A program made the position numbers and the translations under genes. A stretch of DNA of 60,000 bases. It comes from Lineus longissimus (taxonomy: Eukaryota; Nemertea; Pilidiophora; Heteronemertea; Lineidae). The notes beneath the pieces are model-generated. The model did no database searches. It was not told the origin of the DNA and saw only the letters and a list, made by a program, of their open reading frames with translations. The stretch spans positions 14,133,431-14,193,430 of the forward strand of contig NC_088322.1 in assembly GCF_910592395.1 (NCBI RefSeq), given 5' to 3'. This document shows, piece by piece, positions 36,401-51,400 of the stretch. The stretch's first letter is position 1. The number at the start of each line of letters is the position of its first letter.

Positions 36401-39400
36401 TTGTTATGGTTTCGACGTTTTGAATTCATTTCTCTTTAACCCCCCAGTGGTCAAGTTAACATGCTAGCCTGTGCACCTTTGTACCATTTTACCGTTCGCT
36501 GTGTCAGGATGATTTGTTGATGCCAAGACTGTGATAGCAGCACATTGCTCAGTGAAACTAACTTGCATGTAAGAGTTATAAACAGTATTCTCTGAAATAG
36601 TTTACTTTTGACAACTGTACTTTCGAGTTGGTAGAAACTGTACTGCACAGAATGACCTTTCTTCTGCACAACACTACTTCCTAAAACCATGTCTGCTGCA
36701 GCGAAAGTCATTCGTTTCTTCCAAAGTGTAGTTTGATGAAGTGAATATTTGTACAAGACAGACACAATTAGACTGTTTTCCGGTTAAAAACGATTTTATC
36801 TGATGTTTTTCAACCACGTACGTCAGCCCCCACCTGGCAGCCACTGCATATCTCTCAAACCCCAGAGGTAAAAACCTGACCGGTGAAGTATTCGGGGATA
36901 TATCGGTTGAAGTAACCTAGCATATGGTAGGAAAGCTCTGTGACGACTCTCTGAAGATAAAGGGCATACCCGAGTACGCACTTGAAACGTTGATGAGGGG
37001 AGTTCGAGTATGGCTTGGGAAGCACACTTAAAACTTTGATCGGGAGCCAGACTTGAAACTTTCTTATCACCACTGAAGAATTTCTTTCACTGTAAAGAAT
37101 ATTTGTCTTAATCTTCTGGCTAATGGTGATATTCCAAGTTGTGCCCAGATTTCTTTATTGTGTGTGTATCTTCGGTTTCAGGTCATGTCTCTGGATTGAA
37201 TACTCAAAAATCTGCCAAGTGATTTCCTTCATCATCTGCATTCACCCTCGTGCAGTTGTCCATCTAACTACAGTTTCTAGCCCAGGGATCATTTCGCCCC
37301 CATGACTTCAACTCCAGCAAAAAGTCACCCCAACTTTCATGTATTTGTAAACTGTTTACTCATGGACATTCTCCTTGTATCTTTCCAGAATCTAATAACC
37401 CAGATAGCTCCTACAATTTGCCAAATAACACATCAGGGACAACCTCCTCCCCGGGCAATAAACGACGGAGCAGTTTTAGGTAGGTGATGCTGAGGTCATG
37501 ATCTCAGTATGCACGACTTGCAGATGACGTCATGACGTACAGATACATTGTAAGGGTGTGTGACTGCACTAAGTGAAAGCAAGTGGATCTGGGGTCCAAA
37601 CCCTTGCGGAACTTTATTTTTCTTGACAGTTTTATTTAATAGGAAATGGGCTGCATGAGAATGAAGGAAATTTCAAAAATGCCCCTAATGAACATCATGA
37701 ATGTCACAGACCCTCTTTGTCTTCAATTACCTGAATGATGTAGCGCTTGTAACCCATGATAGGTCGAGAAGCTTGTCTGAGTAATCCTCCTCCAAGGCCA
37801 GATGAAAGTTTTTGTTCCTATGGTTAAGCGGCAAATTGGGTTTGTTGGTCTAGTGACCCTGTTTTTAGCGGATGGTTCAGATGCTGACCAGGTTAGACAA
37901 AAATGAATTCCTTACCAATCTTCGACTCATATGGGTGAATGTGCTTTTGGGACGACATTTGAATTTTGAATCTGCTGTTCCAGGAAATGGTTGACCACCC
38001 CTGTACGGAAGTTAAGTCAAAGTCGCATTGATAAAGCTGCTATAGAAAAGTCTTTAGAAATGCCCAAGCAAACGAAACAAGACAAGTCCAAGCCTGCAGG
38101 GAGTGTGTTTAGTCAATGGAAGACTGTTCCAAAGGTAGGGGCACAGTATTTTTTGTTGGAGAGCCGTAATCTTTCCATTAGATTGTCCTAATAATAGATC
38201 ATTTTTGTACCAAAGATGCTACTATTGTATTTTCCACATATTTCATGATGGTATCTCTGTTCTTGTGTTAATTGGTAGACCTTGGCATTATTTGAAAAGT
38301 GCATCATACTGGCAAGTTTTTTTTACGGCAACAAGTCGCCAAACATGAATACCTGGATGGACAGTGTTGCCAAATGCACCATGATTTCTCTCCCCGACAA
38401 CTTGTATACTGGTAGAGTATGTCTGTTTAATGCTGATATACAATGAGTAATGAGAAACCTTACAATTTCAATATCACTGGAATCATTTGCTTGACATTTT
38501 GATATTTTGTGTTTCCATCACCAACTTTGAACACATCTTCAAAGTCATCACTGCCAAAAAATGCTGAGGTCTACCAAATTCCTATTATCGATTTTATATC
38601 ATGGTCGTTCGTTTGATAATTTTCCACAAAACGAACACGAATATATGGATGTCATTATGATCATCATCTCTTGAAACCACACACAGCCTCTTTCCCAAAC
38701 AGTCACCATAGCAACCAAGAAGTTCCATCTTAGACAACCACATATCAAGGTAGGTGATCTTGCTTCATACTGGTAATTTATGACGGATTTACTGGTGCTA
38801 CCACTCCGTGGGAAAGATTGGAACTGACTTACAGACGGGGATAATGTAATTTGCCTTCGCGCAATTGCCAAAGGGACATTCTTGGGACTGGCCTCTATTT
38901 TCCTCATTAGCAAGGTGTCCTGATTAGGGAGGTCAGTTCGGCTAGAATCTAACCTATTCAGCCCAAACCAGTGTCCCTTATAGCGAGAGTGTCCTGCGTC
39001 GGTGGTGTCCACTATGTGAGGTTTCTATAACATTTGGACCATTTTGTAACTGGGGTACCTTTTGATTGCATCGCAGCATGGTCTGAATACCCCATACAAA
39101 TGTGTAGGCCTACTGTACATTCATGTACAGGTGATTTTGGCAAGTATCAATCAAAATGAACCCATTGCTGAAGTGGTATCTTCCAACATAATTACGGTCA
39201 TATCCTTAGCATGAATGAATCAGTGACGGTGCTGCCACCTCTTTTGGTGCGAGGATTAGATGGTGGTGCCATCTGGGTACAGGTGGTGAACTAGTTTGGT
39301 CGTCTTGAAGTGTTTGTTTTGATAGATCAAGGCCAGCGAGACAGCTCACAGTGAGGTCAGGACAAATGACCCCCCACCCCAATGTCACTTAAGAGTTCAT

Positions 39401-42400
39401 GCAGATTTTTTTCATTTCAACACTTGTTCTCAGCTTCGGTTGGCACCCAGAGCCACCTTGTAGTATTTTCATAACAAAAACCCTATTCTCCCATTGAGTA
39501 AAGATAACAAGGGAAGGAAGAGCCACTTTCTGTTTCTACATATTGAGTCTTAGAAATTTCCCTCCAGGTTTTTAATTGGGTTATTGTTTTTTTATAAGAA
39601 TGAGTTCAAGAATATTCTGGATAATCCTTCAGGGGGCTCTTGCTCAATCATCACCTTCTGGGCGTGATAGTGAGCTTGCCCCCTCTTCTCCTGATGTGTT
39701 AACATGCGTTGTGTGGGGGCCTAGTTTGTTTTGGTTGAGGTTGCTTCGTCAAAACAGATTGGTCACAACAAGGTCTATTTTCATGTTGTAGGAGAGAGTT
39801 AGCCTTTTCAGCAATATTTACTAACTTACCTTGTCCTCTTGTGCCCTCAAGCATCAGTTTCCACCCTGTATGGTCAGCAGTCTGTCTGTAGATGTTTCCC
39901 CATGTCACACCAGGCTGTGTCATCTCCTGCTCTATCATACGGCACCAGGTTTTTTTGGGACAGCCTCGGTTTCTTTTGCCGTCAGCTGTCCATTGGAGTG
40001 TGCCCGATGGCATTCAGCACACCGGTGGCATGTCAGGCGATACCTTTCGCCTGAAATCCGGAGGCCAAAAAAAATTCCTTAAGGCCAGAGAAGCTCCTAC
40101 CTCAAGGCAAGTGATGCCCTTTGATCTCAATAGAATTGATACCATATCACCTGTTTCCGTGTTATAAATACCGGTACATCATCAGACTTATTGATTAGCT
40201 ATCGATCTGTTGTTGCTGACACCTGTGCGACGATCATCGCACAATCGATACAAGCGATTTAGGATTCGATTAGAAGTGGACAGTGATCGGCTTACCATGT
40301 CTCTGTTCATGAAAGTCAACTTCAGATCTAGTGTTGTATGTTTGGACTGCGGAGGGAGAACAGGGTTTGGAAGAATTCGGATCATGCGCAGGGTCGAAAT
40401 GATCGCACCTGGCATCAGGATAGGTACTCAGCAAGAGGCAAACTACTTGCTGCAGTTCTCAATTTCAGCACTGAATCCCCACCTCCGGTTATGAATTTGA
40501 CTTCTTGCCATCTTTAGCGATATCGGCAATCGAGCAATCAGTGTGACTACCTGTATTGATATCTGGTTGACCGATAACATATCAATCCGTTGATAGACAC
40601 TCCAGTGACCTACGTTGCATTGATTGATGACCTGTGCTAGCATCACAGCCAAACATCTGCTACAGGCCCGAGACTTTGCTGTTTCTTGAGACTAGGACCC
40701 ACTGGCAATTTGATTTGCCCGTGGCGATACCTCAAATTGGCCAATCAGTGTGATCACCGGTATCCATTCTGGTCGACTGATTGCATTATTGATCAGCTGA
40801 TAGAGACAAGCCATCACTGCATGGATTGATATCTGTGAAGGCATGACTGCCAAGCATCTGCTGCAGTCTTGAGTCTCTTATTTGCTTTGGCAGTAGTATC
40901 CTCTCACTATTGGATTTGTTGGCAGTCAACAGCAATATTGGCAGTTGACAAATCAGTGTCATTCCTGTTATCTGTATCTGGTCTACGATTGTCTATTGAT
41001 TAGGTGACAGATATTTGGGTCATCAGGGTGATTACTTTGATTTATAACTTGTAAAGGTGTTGAATTAAATTTGGTGTTTAACAATAGTGATACAGTATAG
41101 CAGTGTAAGACACTCAGCTATAGTCATTTCAACCACCCATTGAGCTGCCCAGTCGCCATTCTAGTTCAGTGACATTCCAGTTCAAACCGTTCTGCTTCAT
41201 CAACAGGAGATTTACATAACATGTCTCAATGACTGTGATCATTATTGTAATCAAACGAACCCAACAACATAACGAGATGATTAACGACCGTGGAAGATAA
41301 TTACCTCCTTGTGTTGTATTAGAAATCATCAAAGATGTTGCACTTAGGCAAGTATGGAGTCTTGGTGTTCTCAAACACATGTAATTGTCTTATTTTATCA
41401 GATAAACTTTAGAATTTGACAATTGTTGCATAATCGGATACCTTGTACCACCCCTGCAGCTGAGTGGACCATCTGTAGTCATTGTTTACATTGTCACTTT
41501 GACATTTAAGGGACAATGGGATAGAATGATCTTCATGAAAGTACGTATCAGTGTGTCAGCGGATTAACCCTTTAAGAAGTGATTAAGAAAGTAGTTGCTT
41601 TATGACACACCACACCAGTGATGAGTATTGAGCTGGAAATAGAAAGCTGACAAACTGGTTAAAAGTAGGAGATAAAGTAGAAGAAGACAATGTTAGCCTG
41701 TTCTATGAGGTAGCCAAATGTAACCTCAAAGCGGCTTAGAAGAAGGCAAGGAAGCTGAACAAGAACCTGCAGGTATCATCAGCCGGCACGGGCAGAGTGA
41801 GACAGCATGTCCCAAACATCCTGTAACAATCCATTACCCACAATGCAATTCCTGATCAGCATTTCGGCCAAAATCTGCTGTGGTACTCTGGTTATACCGC
41901 ATCCTGCTGAAATATGGATATCTAGCCTGAAAATATTGTCTGATTTTGGCCTTATCCCAACATCCTGAAAGAAGCGGTGAGCACAGTAACCTGAGATTCA
42001 TATCCTATACCCACAATGACTGGCTTTGCCAGGTGAAAAGTTCTTGTGCACAACACTGATTACAATTGCAGGTCACATCTTGCACGGAGCTCTACGTTTT
42101 ATCCAAAATATCCGCCGACATAATAGTCATCTCACTTCTTGAAGTAGAACCCATCCCATAGACTTACTTCTCGTCAGACAATGAACCCTGCTGTTTATAA
42201 ATTGTCCTCTGACGGATTAACGCCACCTTCCCTCCCTACGTGGATAATGGATTATTCTGTCAACCAGCAAGGTCGTAGCGTTGTTGACTCGGAATGTGTT
42301 AGTCTGTATTGAAATACGATAAGAACATAGGGGCTCACCCCGACACGCGGATAGAAATTTTCATATTAGGAATGATAGATTGGTAGGTTGTAAGATCTAT

Positions 42401-45400
42401 TTTCGGACTATTTTGGATGATTTTGTGCGTCAAATTCTCGATGGGATATTTTGCTGTGGCCTGCAGCGTGACGAGGTTTCTAGGCTGACATGTACAGCTG
42501 CTGTGCTTGCGACTCCTGTCACAGAGGAGCGAGGGCTTCAGCCATCTTTTGCAATTACTTGAGGAAATCTTACTATGTCGTGAAATAATGTGATACTCAC
42601 GGATTACCGTGGTCAGTTAATAGCATCTGGACTGTCATTTCATGGGATTAATTGTGACGTAGTTCATTCTTTATGGTCGACCCGTGCCGGTGTCTCAGTC
42701 AGTGGAATCAACAAGATGTCAATCATGTTTCATCTTGTTTTTGGCAATAGTTGAGAAATTTGTGAATTTTTTTTTGAGAATTATGCAAGGATCTTATTTT
42801 TCACTCTGGACTGTTATTTCTTGGATTCATAATCAGCTGTCATTCTAATTCCATATACCCTCTCAGGACTGCAAAATTGCAAAAATTTAATTTTTGGTCA
42901 ACCACCTGCCAGTGTCAGTCGTAAATTTGCTTTATCACAGTCCTGAAGGGTGAATTGCTTATGTCTGATTGATAAAATGCCTTATTTCAGCATCCACTCT
43001 TCTCATTTCACCCTCCAGTGCAACTTCTTAAAAAAATTGAAAAATTGATTGTTCTCAGGCTCTCATCCTTTCTTGGTAATGTCCCAATTTGACCTAAATC
43101 TGACAATGACCTCCCTTGATAGCTGTAAACGGTAGTTATTTTCAGTCATGCTATCTCTATTATCAAACGTTATCATTTTATCTACATGTATGCAACGTGC
43201 TTTTACTTCTGAAGTACTATTTCAAAAGAATTCTTGATGACCTGGATGAAATATTGTGGGAGTTAAATGTGAATATCAATAGCCTTTTCACCTGATATAA
43301 TGTACAATGTACATGTAGATGTTTGACAAAACACTTAAGTCTCGATCCAAAAGAACCTACTTTATCTGAAGAGTCTCATACATTGTTATTGACTGGTTAT
43401 TTTGGGAACCCCAATATAGGAAGTATTCTGTGACCTCTAAAATGCCAAGTCTTGACTATTTAGAATCATGAAATGAAACATTCCGAGATGAGGCTAAGAA
43501 CTCAAAGCTCCTTGATCTGGTCTTTTTCAGCTATTCAAGAGTAGGATTGACACCAAGATTGACGACATGGCAAAATCTGTCTTTAGCTGACTCATCAAAG
43601 CTTTTTTCACCTAAACGCAAAACGCTAAAGCACAGTCCAACTTTGGTGAGCTCCACTTAAATTATGGAAAAACTCTTAAAATCTCATTTTGTTTCTGCCA
43701 GCGGATGTCCCAAACAAAAACAACTGTATTAAAAATTTATTGGGAAATCGATATGAAGTACTCGGCCCAGCTTGTGTTTATGTTGTTGAGTATCACAAGG
43801 ACTGAGAGCGTAAACACACATTCAGTACATGTAGTGCTTGAGATCTACCTCTTTGGACTGTTGTTGCTCGAAGGTCCGGCTGTGTTCCCCACAGCTTTTC
43901 TTCGACCTTCGTGTCCTTTGGCCAGAATCTATTTCGTAAATCCTGGTACAGGGGACAGTCCTGTAGGATATGCGTTGGTGTTTGCACTGCTGTCTGGCAT
44001 TGGCATTCTGCTGTGTCTCTTACTCCTATACGTTTAAGATGCCCACGCAGGCCACAGTGGCCTGTTCTTAGACGGTAGATGGTAGTAGCGTCTTTTCGGT
44101 CAAGTAGCCACAGCTGATCTGATTGGGGGTGGTGGTTTCCCTGGACAAGCGACAAGCCGCTTCATCTCCGCCACAGGACTGAGGTTATAGTACTTAGGCA
44201 GGTTGAACGCAGAAGAAGAAGGACTGTTGTTGCTGAACATCTTTTTTGTAAAGTCTTTTACCAAAGGTAACTTTTTTGCTGGTGTCGAAATCTGAATTTG
44301 ATCTGGCAAAAAATGCTTTCGATGGAATACTTTTATGTTCAAATTGCCTTGAACTGACAAAGGTTCGGCAATGAGGCCTACTGTTTATGATGCAACAATG
44401 GCCATATCAATAATTTCAAGAGTTCTTGTAAAAATTCCAGACACAGGTCAAGCGCAGGGTCATGAAGGTGTTTTCCTTTAATACAGAGGTAACCTTCTTT
44501 TGGGCAGGTTGGTGGACTGTTTTGAAACACAGTTGTTGGCATCCAGTGAAATAAACAATTTGTACCTCAACTTGGTGTAGAGGCAACAAAAAATACTGTG
44601 TTGACGAAATTAAGCATGTTGAGCTACATGTGTCATACATGTCCCTCTTATATCAAATAGGCTATTAACAGTTGTCCCCCAACTGGCTTAATTGTGTTGA
44701 CACAGTATCTGCCAATAGTATGCACAGTCTTTATACATAATTGATAAGCCTCTGCACTGTCTCTTGTCTGTTGTCCTGGTATTGGGTCGGACTAATCCTT
44801 TACATATGGGCTTAAATGTCTTAAAGTTGCCACAGAAGGTATTACCACAAAGGCCTCGTAATTCAAATCTGTGTGTATGTTATTTTATGGTGCTGTTGTG
44901 TGTGATTGATCTCTATATCTGCTTGAATAATAGTGCGATTTGCTACTAGGCCTTTTAGAATGGTCATATAATAACATGGTGTGTTGACATTCGGGGTGAA
45001 GTTTGCTAGCCTTGGAAAGACATGGCATGCTGAGTGCAGCACACGGGCAAGATAGTCAAGCATGATAGCTTCAGTAGAATACTAGTCCTTCGCTCTGTAG
45101 CATGTTTCTGGGTGAAGCTTGCAAAGCAAAGCAAAGCAAAGCTAGTGAAGACAGGGCATGAATCTCACCAAAAGCATGGCAACTGCTGTTGCTTGACTGA
45201 ACATTTTGCACCTACAAGTTACAGAATTTCTCTGGCCTGTTGCCCTCCGTGAATCTTCAACATGTAGTAATGTTCGTGTGTGGTGACTGATTGACATATT
45301 GCTCAATCAAGTAACAAAAGTAGCCATCTCGCTTGTAGTCGAACATTCTCGAGTTCGCCTTCCCCCAAGGGACACATCATGTGGTGTTCTCTGGATATAC

Positions 45401-48400
45401 CCTCAGTCAGCTGCCATAAGGTCAAGCAACCCGGCCCATTTGTCTCATTGATTATGTAGGATTAGTCTTCAGCATTTGATGGGCTTGTCATATGGTAGCT
45501 GGTGTCAGTGGCCTCAGGTATGAGAGAAAGTAATTCGGATGGACTGATAATCTGTTCATTCCTGTGAAGTTTTCCAGGAAAGCTTGAGTATCGCTCGGAA
45601 AATATTTTTGTTGATTTATTGCTGGGAGCCATGTTTTCCATCCCAGTGTGTGGATTTCGGTTAAATAATTCATGAGGTTGATAAGTTGTTCTAGCGGCGA
45701 CCTCTCATGGGAAGTTTTTACAGCTTTGAAAGTTGATTGTCGACACTGTTTGAAATTTTCCGTGCCTCAAACTGAAAAGTGCCAAAATATTGTGATGAGT
45801 TTCAGACTTACTTGGAGCCATACAGGGTGACTATTGGTATGATCAAGAACTAATGAAGACTGCATTGTAATTGTGAGAATGGCTTGAATAAAATGCCTGT
45901 GGAACTGTCTATGAATGAACCTGAACATGGATAGAGCAGTGCTATGAATATCAAAGGACTTGATGTGAATTTCAAACACCAGATTAGTGTATATACATAA
46001 TACAAAATGCACAAATAGGTCCATGCCTGTGTATATTTAGCACATAATTCATGCATTTGATTTGCATGATGTCAGGGCTGAATAGTTATTATAGATTTAC
46101 ATGATTATGAATGATGAGGGTTATAAACAATATACTCTTGTTTCTGAGCAGTCAAGTCATAATTAGCGCAGCCAGCTGGTGTATGACCGAAAGATTACCA
46201 TGGTCCGTCCTTCTTGTTCAAATCTGCTACTAGTCTTATATAGTTGAACATCGAGTACATCCATCGATATTCCACATGTTCTCGGTCTAGTTGTGACCTT
46301 GGGCAAGGCTCTTCTCATGAAGTGCAGTTAAATGGCTTGGAATTCATTGTTACAGACCATGGTTGGAAGGGTGCTAACATATTCATATCTAGGTGAAGTT
46401 TTGTCATGTCCCAATACAATAAACTAGAAACATCTATTATCCTGGCCCAAAATTAATAAGGGTAATTGTCCCAATGACAGATAAATGCCTTCCTCTCACA
46501 GGAGTCTCTATTGACATAAAATTCTCTTGTTGAATACATACCGTTATGCTTTATATATACATGTACACGGCTTTTATCATTTCTGGATAATTTGTTCACT
46601 TTGGGAGATATTTTTCTGTGGAATATGTTGGCCTGTTGGAAATGGCTTGTCAAAACACTCGGTCCAAAGGTAAGTTGTTATGTAATTCATTGCGTTAACC
46701 ACTTCAGGTTGGGATTGCGGCCGTAAAAAGTCTAGGTCTTTTGGATCGGAATTTGGATCTCGAATTGCCAACTGCTCCCATTTGTCAAAACCGCACAATG
46801 GGCATGTGAGCTTGATCATGGTGCAGGTCAAGAACAACCATTTTTGAAATAGATTCCACTGCAGTCGAATCTCTTTTGCCTCATTTGTGTTGTGTTTTTC
46901 AAAGTTGCTTCTCAAGGTTAAAACCGTCCGTCCTTTTCCCAGTCGGTTTTCTGCCCCAAGTGGATCTCCTAACCAGACAATAACAATCAGATTCACATAC
47001 GTCAGACGTGACGTTCTTACTCGAGTGGATATCAATAGGATGGCCGGTGGATCATCAAGGAAGGGAGTGCATCGGGGAATTATTGTCTCTTGAAGAAGCT
47101 ATATCATGCAGATGACGATGTCTAAATTGTCTTGATTCATTTGTGTGCAGCATCCTTTAGTAGTAATAGTACTCCTTCGAGGAGTGCGTTTACTATGCTT
47201 CTTTACTTTCGTTTTTAGTCAAGACTGACTGTGTCTTCAATTGCATTGCTGTGTGATATTTAGTCCAATTTGCACTCTCATCTTGTTTGTCCCTCTTCAC
47301 ACATTCACCTCAAGATGTCACTTTCACCATGGCAGCGTTAGTACACCCAGTGATGGTCTGTTTTGCTTTGTTCACTTGATTTAACTCTCAAATAAGGAAA
47401 CCATATTTAGTCCCATATTGGTCCTATTCATTGAATTTGACCTCCGAATCAGGACACCTCTCAATTAAGGAGAGCATTTGTCTGTGACAAGGGTGTCCTT
47501 AAGAGGTTCTACTGTAATCCAAAGAAAAGGGACCTGGCATAGTCGGATAATATCTCTGGAAGCCCCTCGCATATGGTGGTGCAAACCAGCTTATTCTGTG
47601 AGTACAAGCCATAGTGCATCCTGCCATCCCCAGTATGATCAACCCAAGTCAATTATTGTTCTTCTGGTCGGGGCATTAATAATGGATGATTAGAACGCAA
47701 TTTTCATGGCGTTATCATCCGAACAATATGTGGTGAATTGATTGAGAGTGGGACACACAGAGGCGTTAACCCACTAACATCATATCGTGCTGGTTGCATC
47801 TGAAATCTGATGCCTATGAGGAGCACAGATGTGTGATTTGTGTGAGTTACACGCTTTTTCGTGGAAAGAATATGCCTGGGAATGCATTCCAAAAATATAC
47901 AAACACCAAGAAAAATGTGAGGTTTACAGAGCCTGTCTTGACCAAGGTCAAAGTTGAACAGCCAACTGACTGATATTGATCTGATGCCTATGAGGAGCAC
48001 AGATGTGTGATTTGTGTGAGTTACAGGCTTTTTCGTGGAGAGAATATGCCTGGGAATGCATTGCGAAAATATACAAACACCAAGAAAAATGCGAGGTTTA
48101 CAGAGCCTGTCTTGAACAAGGTCAAAGTTGAACAGCCAACTGACTGATATTGATCTGAACTGGTCATTAAATCAAAGCACCCCTGTTGCGGCCGGTATTT
48201 ATTGCCCTGTACTTGTCGGGTAAATTCAATCAAACTCTAATTTATAGCGACAACTACCAGCTTGTTGCACGAGTTCCCAAGTTCTCGCTTCTTATCGTGA
48301 AATCTCTATGATTTATAAATATGCGATATTTTGATAACATGGCTGACTTGATGGAGGTATGGGCAGTGTTGTTGAGGTTAGGAAAAATGCTTCAGGGCTT

Positions 48401-51400
48401 GGGTCATTAGAAGCTGGCTGAGAGGTGCTGGAGTTCTTGGAACTCGGGGAAATTGGGTTGCTGAGTTTGTCACATTGGCTTGGAAAAAGGAAAAGCAACC
48501 CTTGATCTGTCCACTGGCCTTATAGTTATGGTTTGGATTTCTTTCACTGAGGAAACTCCAGGCTCCTGTGAGAGAACGCAGCCACAGATTCACATCCTGA
48601 TCAAAGTTAATGCTCGATTGATTCTCTCATGAGATCAATACATGTTGAAGCATGAAGACCACAAGAATAGGATGATAAGCAGACGACAGCTAGTGTAATA
48701 TAAAACGTGGCCCGGGGCGGGCAGACGGATTACTGATATTAAACCAATAATATATCATAGCGTTATTCAAACTTTTCATTGTTGGGTGGATTATCTTGGA
48801 AAAAAGCCGGAAATTGTAATTGTAATTGTCGTTACTGGATGCAAAATCTTAGTGTAGAATTAAAACATTGTGATGAGCGGTTGCTGACTTATGTCTGTCT
48901 CACCTCACTGATGCAGCATGTACTGCTCTCTGTAGTTATATTGTTGTGGTTTTATACTGGAGTTTGTATCGATTTTTGTATGATGATGCATCTGATCAGA
49001 TATCAATGGGTATGTCTGTTCCAGCCACATTTGGGAGCCATTTTAATGGCGCAACAATAATGCTTTGTCACATGCTACAACAGGGAAATGAAATAATGTG
49101 TTCTCTTATGACAAAATGGCTGTAGTGTGAGAGATCCTACTAGACGATAATATGAATCTCTCGACACAGGATTATCACACCCCTTGTCTGTACCCGACGT
49201 GACAAACAACAAAATTAGTTGCCAAGGACACAGACTAGTGCCCTGAACATGTCATTAGGCTGAGCCACCAGGCCATTGTCTGTTGAAGGCTGCATGAGAA
49301 TACTGTTGAGAATGTTGGAAATGTCATGTTGGGTGATGTTCGGCTGATTTTGTCTGGAATGGCCTGAGAGTTCTTAAGCCTTTTAATTTTGTTTTTTGGA
49401 CAGATCAGTCCTAAATTAACGTGGCGATCTCAGCCTCAATGTAATTTACCACATCATGATCTCCCTGACAGTACATTTCAAGCCCACACCCCTTCATCGT
49501 TATCAGGTCCCTGGGCACTACACCACAATGCCTCATTGACAAGACATTCTTCCGAGAAACCTCAACAACCACGTATCCCTGACGCTGTGCATCTTTGCCA
49601 AGGTTCCATCTTCTCATTGTGTATTCATGAGCGGTGATACTATCTCCCCTCGCTTGCCAGCTGAAAGTGACATGGCTGAGACCAGCGTACATTCAGCGGT
49701 GGTGTATGAGTGCAAAGAGAAGTGGTGTGAGTGATGTATTGATGTATGGGGAGAGCAGAGTACATTGGGAGTAATGTATACGGTTGGTTGATAACATCAA
49801 AGACCAACATATGTCTTTTAACTCTCTGTCTACTGCCAGAGGCCTACACACAACCTGCATCAACATGACCCACATAATCAGTAAGAGGGGTAATTAAGGA
49901 TGTAATAAAACAAGACCACCAAACCATGAACCTTAATTAAGATACTTATTCTGTCCAAATAAATGATTGATGAGCATAGTATGAATTTGAGATGAGATGA
50001 TTGTATTGTGTGTAAGAATTAACCCTTTCACCACTTGGTCAATTTGAATGAAATTCGTTAACTGAAACTTGTGGCGAATGGTTCCATGTGAAAGGTCAGG
50101 TCAAAAGCTTTCAAACAAGTGGTCGTATCAATTGACGCCATCGGACCTTTGAAACATTTGGTCACATCAGACAAACTTTATGATGTTATCCCCAACCAAA
50201 TATGTCAACATTCAAGGTCTTAGAAATACACCTTGGTTGCCTCTGAACGTGGAGAACACTCTAAAGCAACACTGATCTTAAAATAGAACAGAATGCACAA
50301 ATCACATGATCACCACACTCGCTCAGCAGAGAAACTCATGAGAAAACGGTCTTAATCACAACACGATGTTTCAAATCGTTTGTAACATGTTGGAATCGTA
50401 ACAAATGCTAAATGGGGAATACACAGGATTCCGATAAATCGGACAAGGAGGATAAAGAGGTGGCCAATTTGGTATCAGAGGTAGGATTTGGATTTTTTTT
50501 CCTCTTGAGTTGGTTCAGCCCCAGGTTCGAGTACATGATATGATGTCTACGTATAGCAGAGGTATAGCAGAGGTTGTTCGTGTGTGTTGCACAGGCCTCC
50601 TATCTCTGACCTGTCTGTATGTATCTTCACAGTTTATATACTACCTGTAGCTTCTTCTTCATCATCAACTGCGTTCTGACTTCGAATGTCTGCATCTGAA
50701 CATCCTGGTCTACTGTGCAAATCTTTCCTCCTCCATTTCTATCTTGCAAGATTTGGGTTGGCGTGTATGAGATTTGGAATGGGTGCACGAGGTCAGAATA
50801 TCAAGAACAGGAATCAAGTTCAGAAACGCTGTCAAAACGAAGGGAATATTCTGATATTGTGTGCCTGGTGTATGTAACTTCCTACCTGCTTTCAGGGAAA
50901 GCCTTGCTCTCTCTATCATATGTTTGTCATCACTGCCTTGACCTACTGTAAAGTTGGTCTGAAACAGCAATTGAAACTGAAGGGATGTCTCCGTCAGGAT
51001 GGGCACTGTGTCATATGATTTCCTTGGTGAGCATGTCTCGGAAATAATGCAGGAAGGCGTGATTGGGATTGTTAAAGGAATAAAGTTGAGAGATGCATTC
51101 AAAACTCATGACAGTCGTTTCCCCAGTGTCTGTGCCATTGACACAAAAGGCGAGTCCATTGGATGCATTCTTTGAAATGCAGGGCCGTGTTTTAATGCCA
51201 CTTGGGCACATTTGCCTATCAGCATTAGAATTTGCACTTTTTCAACCTTAATGACAAAGGATGTATCCGTAGGACTGTTCTTGTCTATACACCTTTCCAG
51301 AAATGGGGCGCTGAGTGTCCGAAATAGTGATGTCATAAGGGGAAACTAGGCCTTATGGTGGAGGGACAAAGGAGATAGTCATGGTTGACCAACACACTTG

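Larger units (their letters stand above)
26467..37388. other. Intron 18, 10.9 kb
   Basis: GT-AG with phase 1, so the exon 18/19 junction codon is g+aa (Glu). It contains mosaic repeats (31160-31560), a 21-bp array (32488-32740), a G15 run and a MITE fragment (35345-35476). In 26467-31150, 31560-32480, 32760-35340 and 35480-37388 I see no exon-like segment. The open frame of 139 codons at 34536 shows no family features. Confidence 0.85.

Noticed and set aside
46577-47035. 152-codon minus-strand frame
   Set aside because: One TCPLCG cysteine pair but no complete zinc-finger or other motif recognised; too weak to call.
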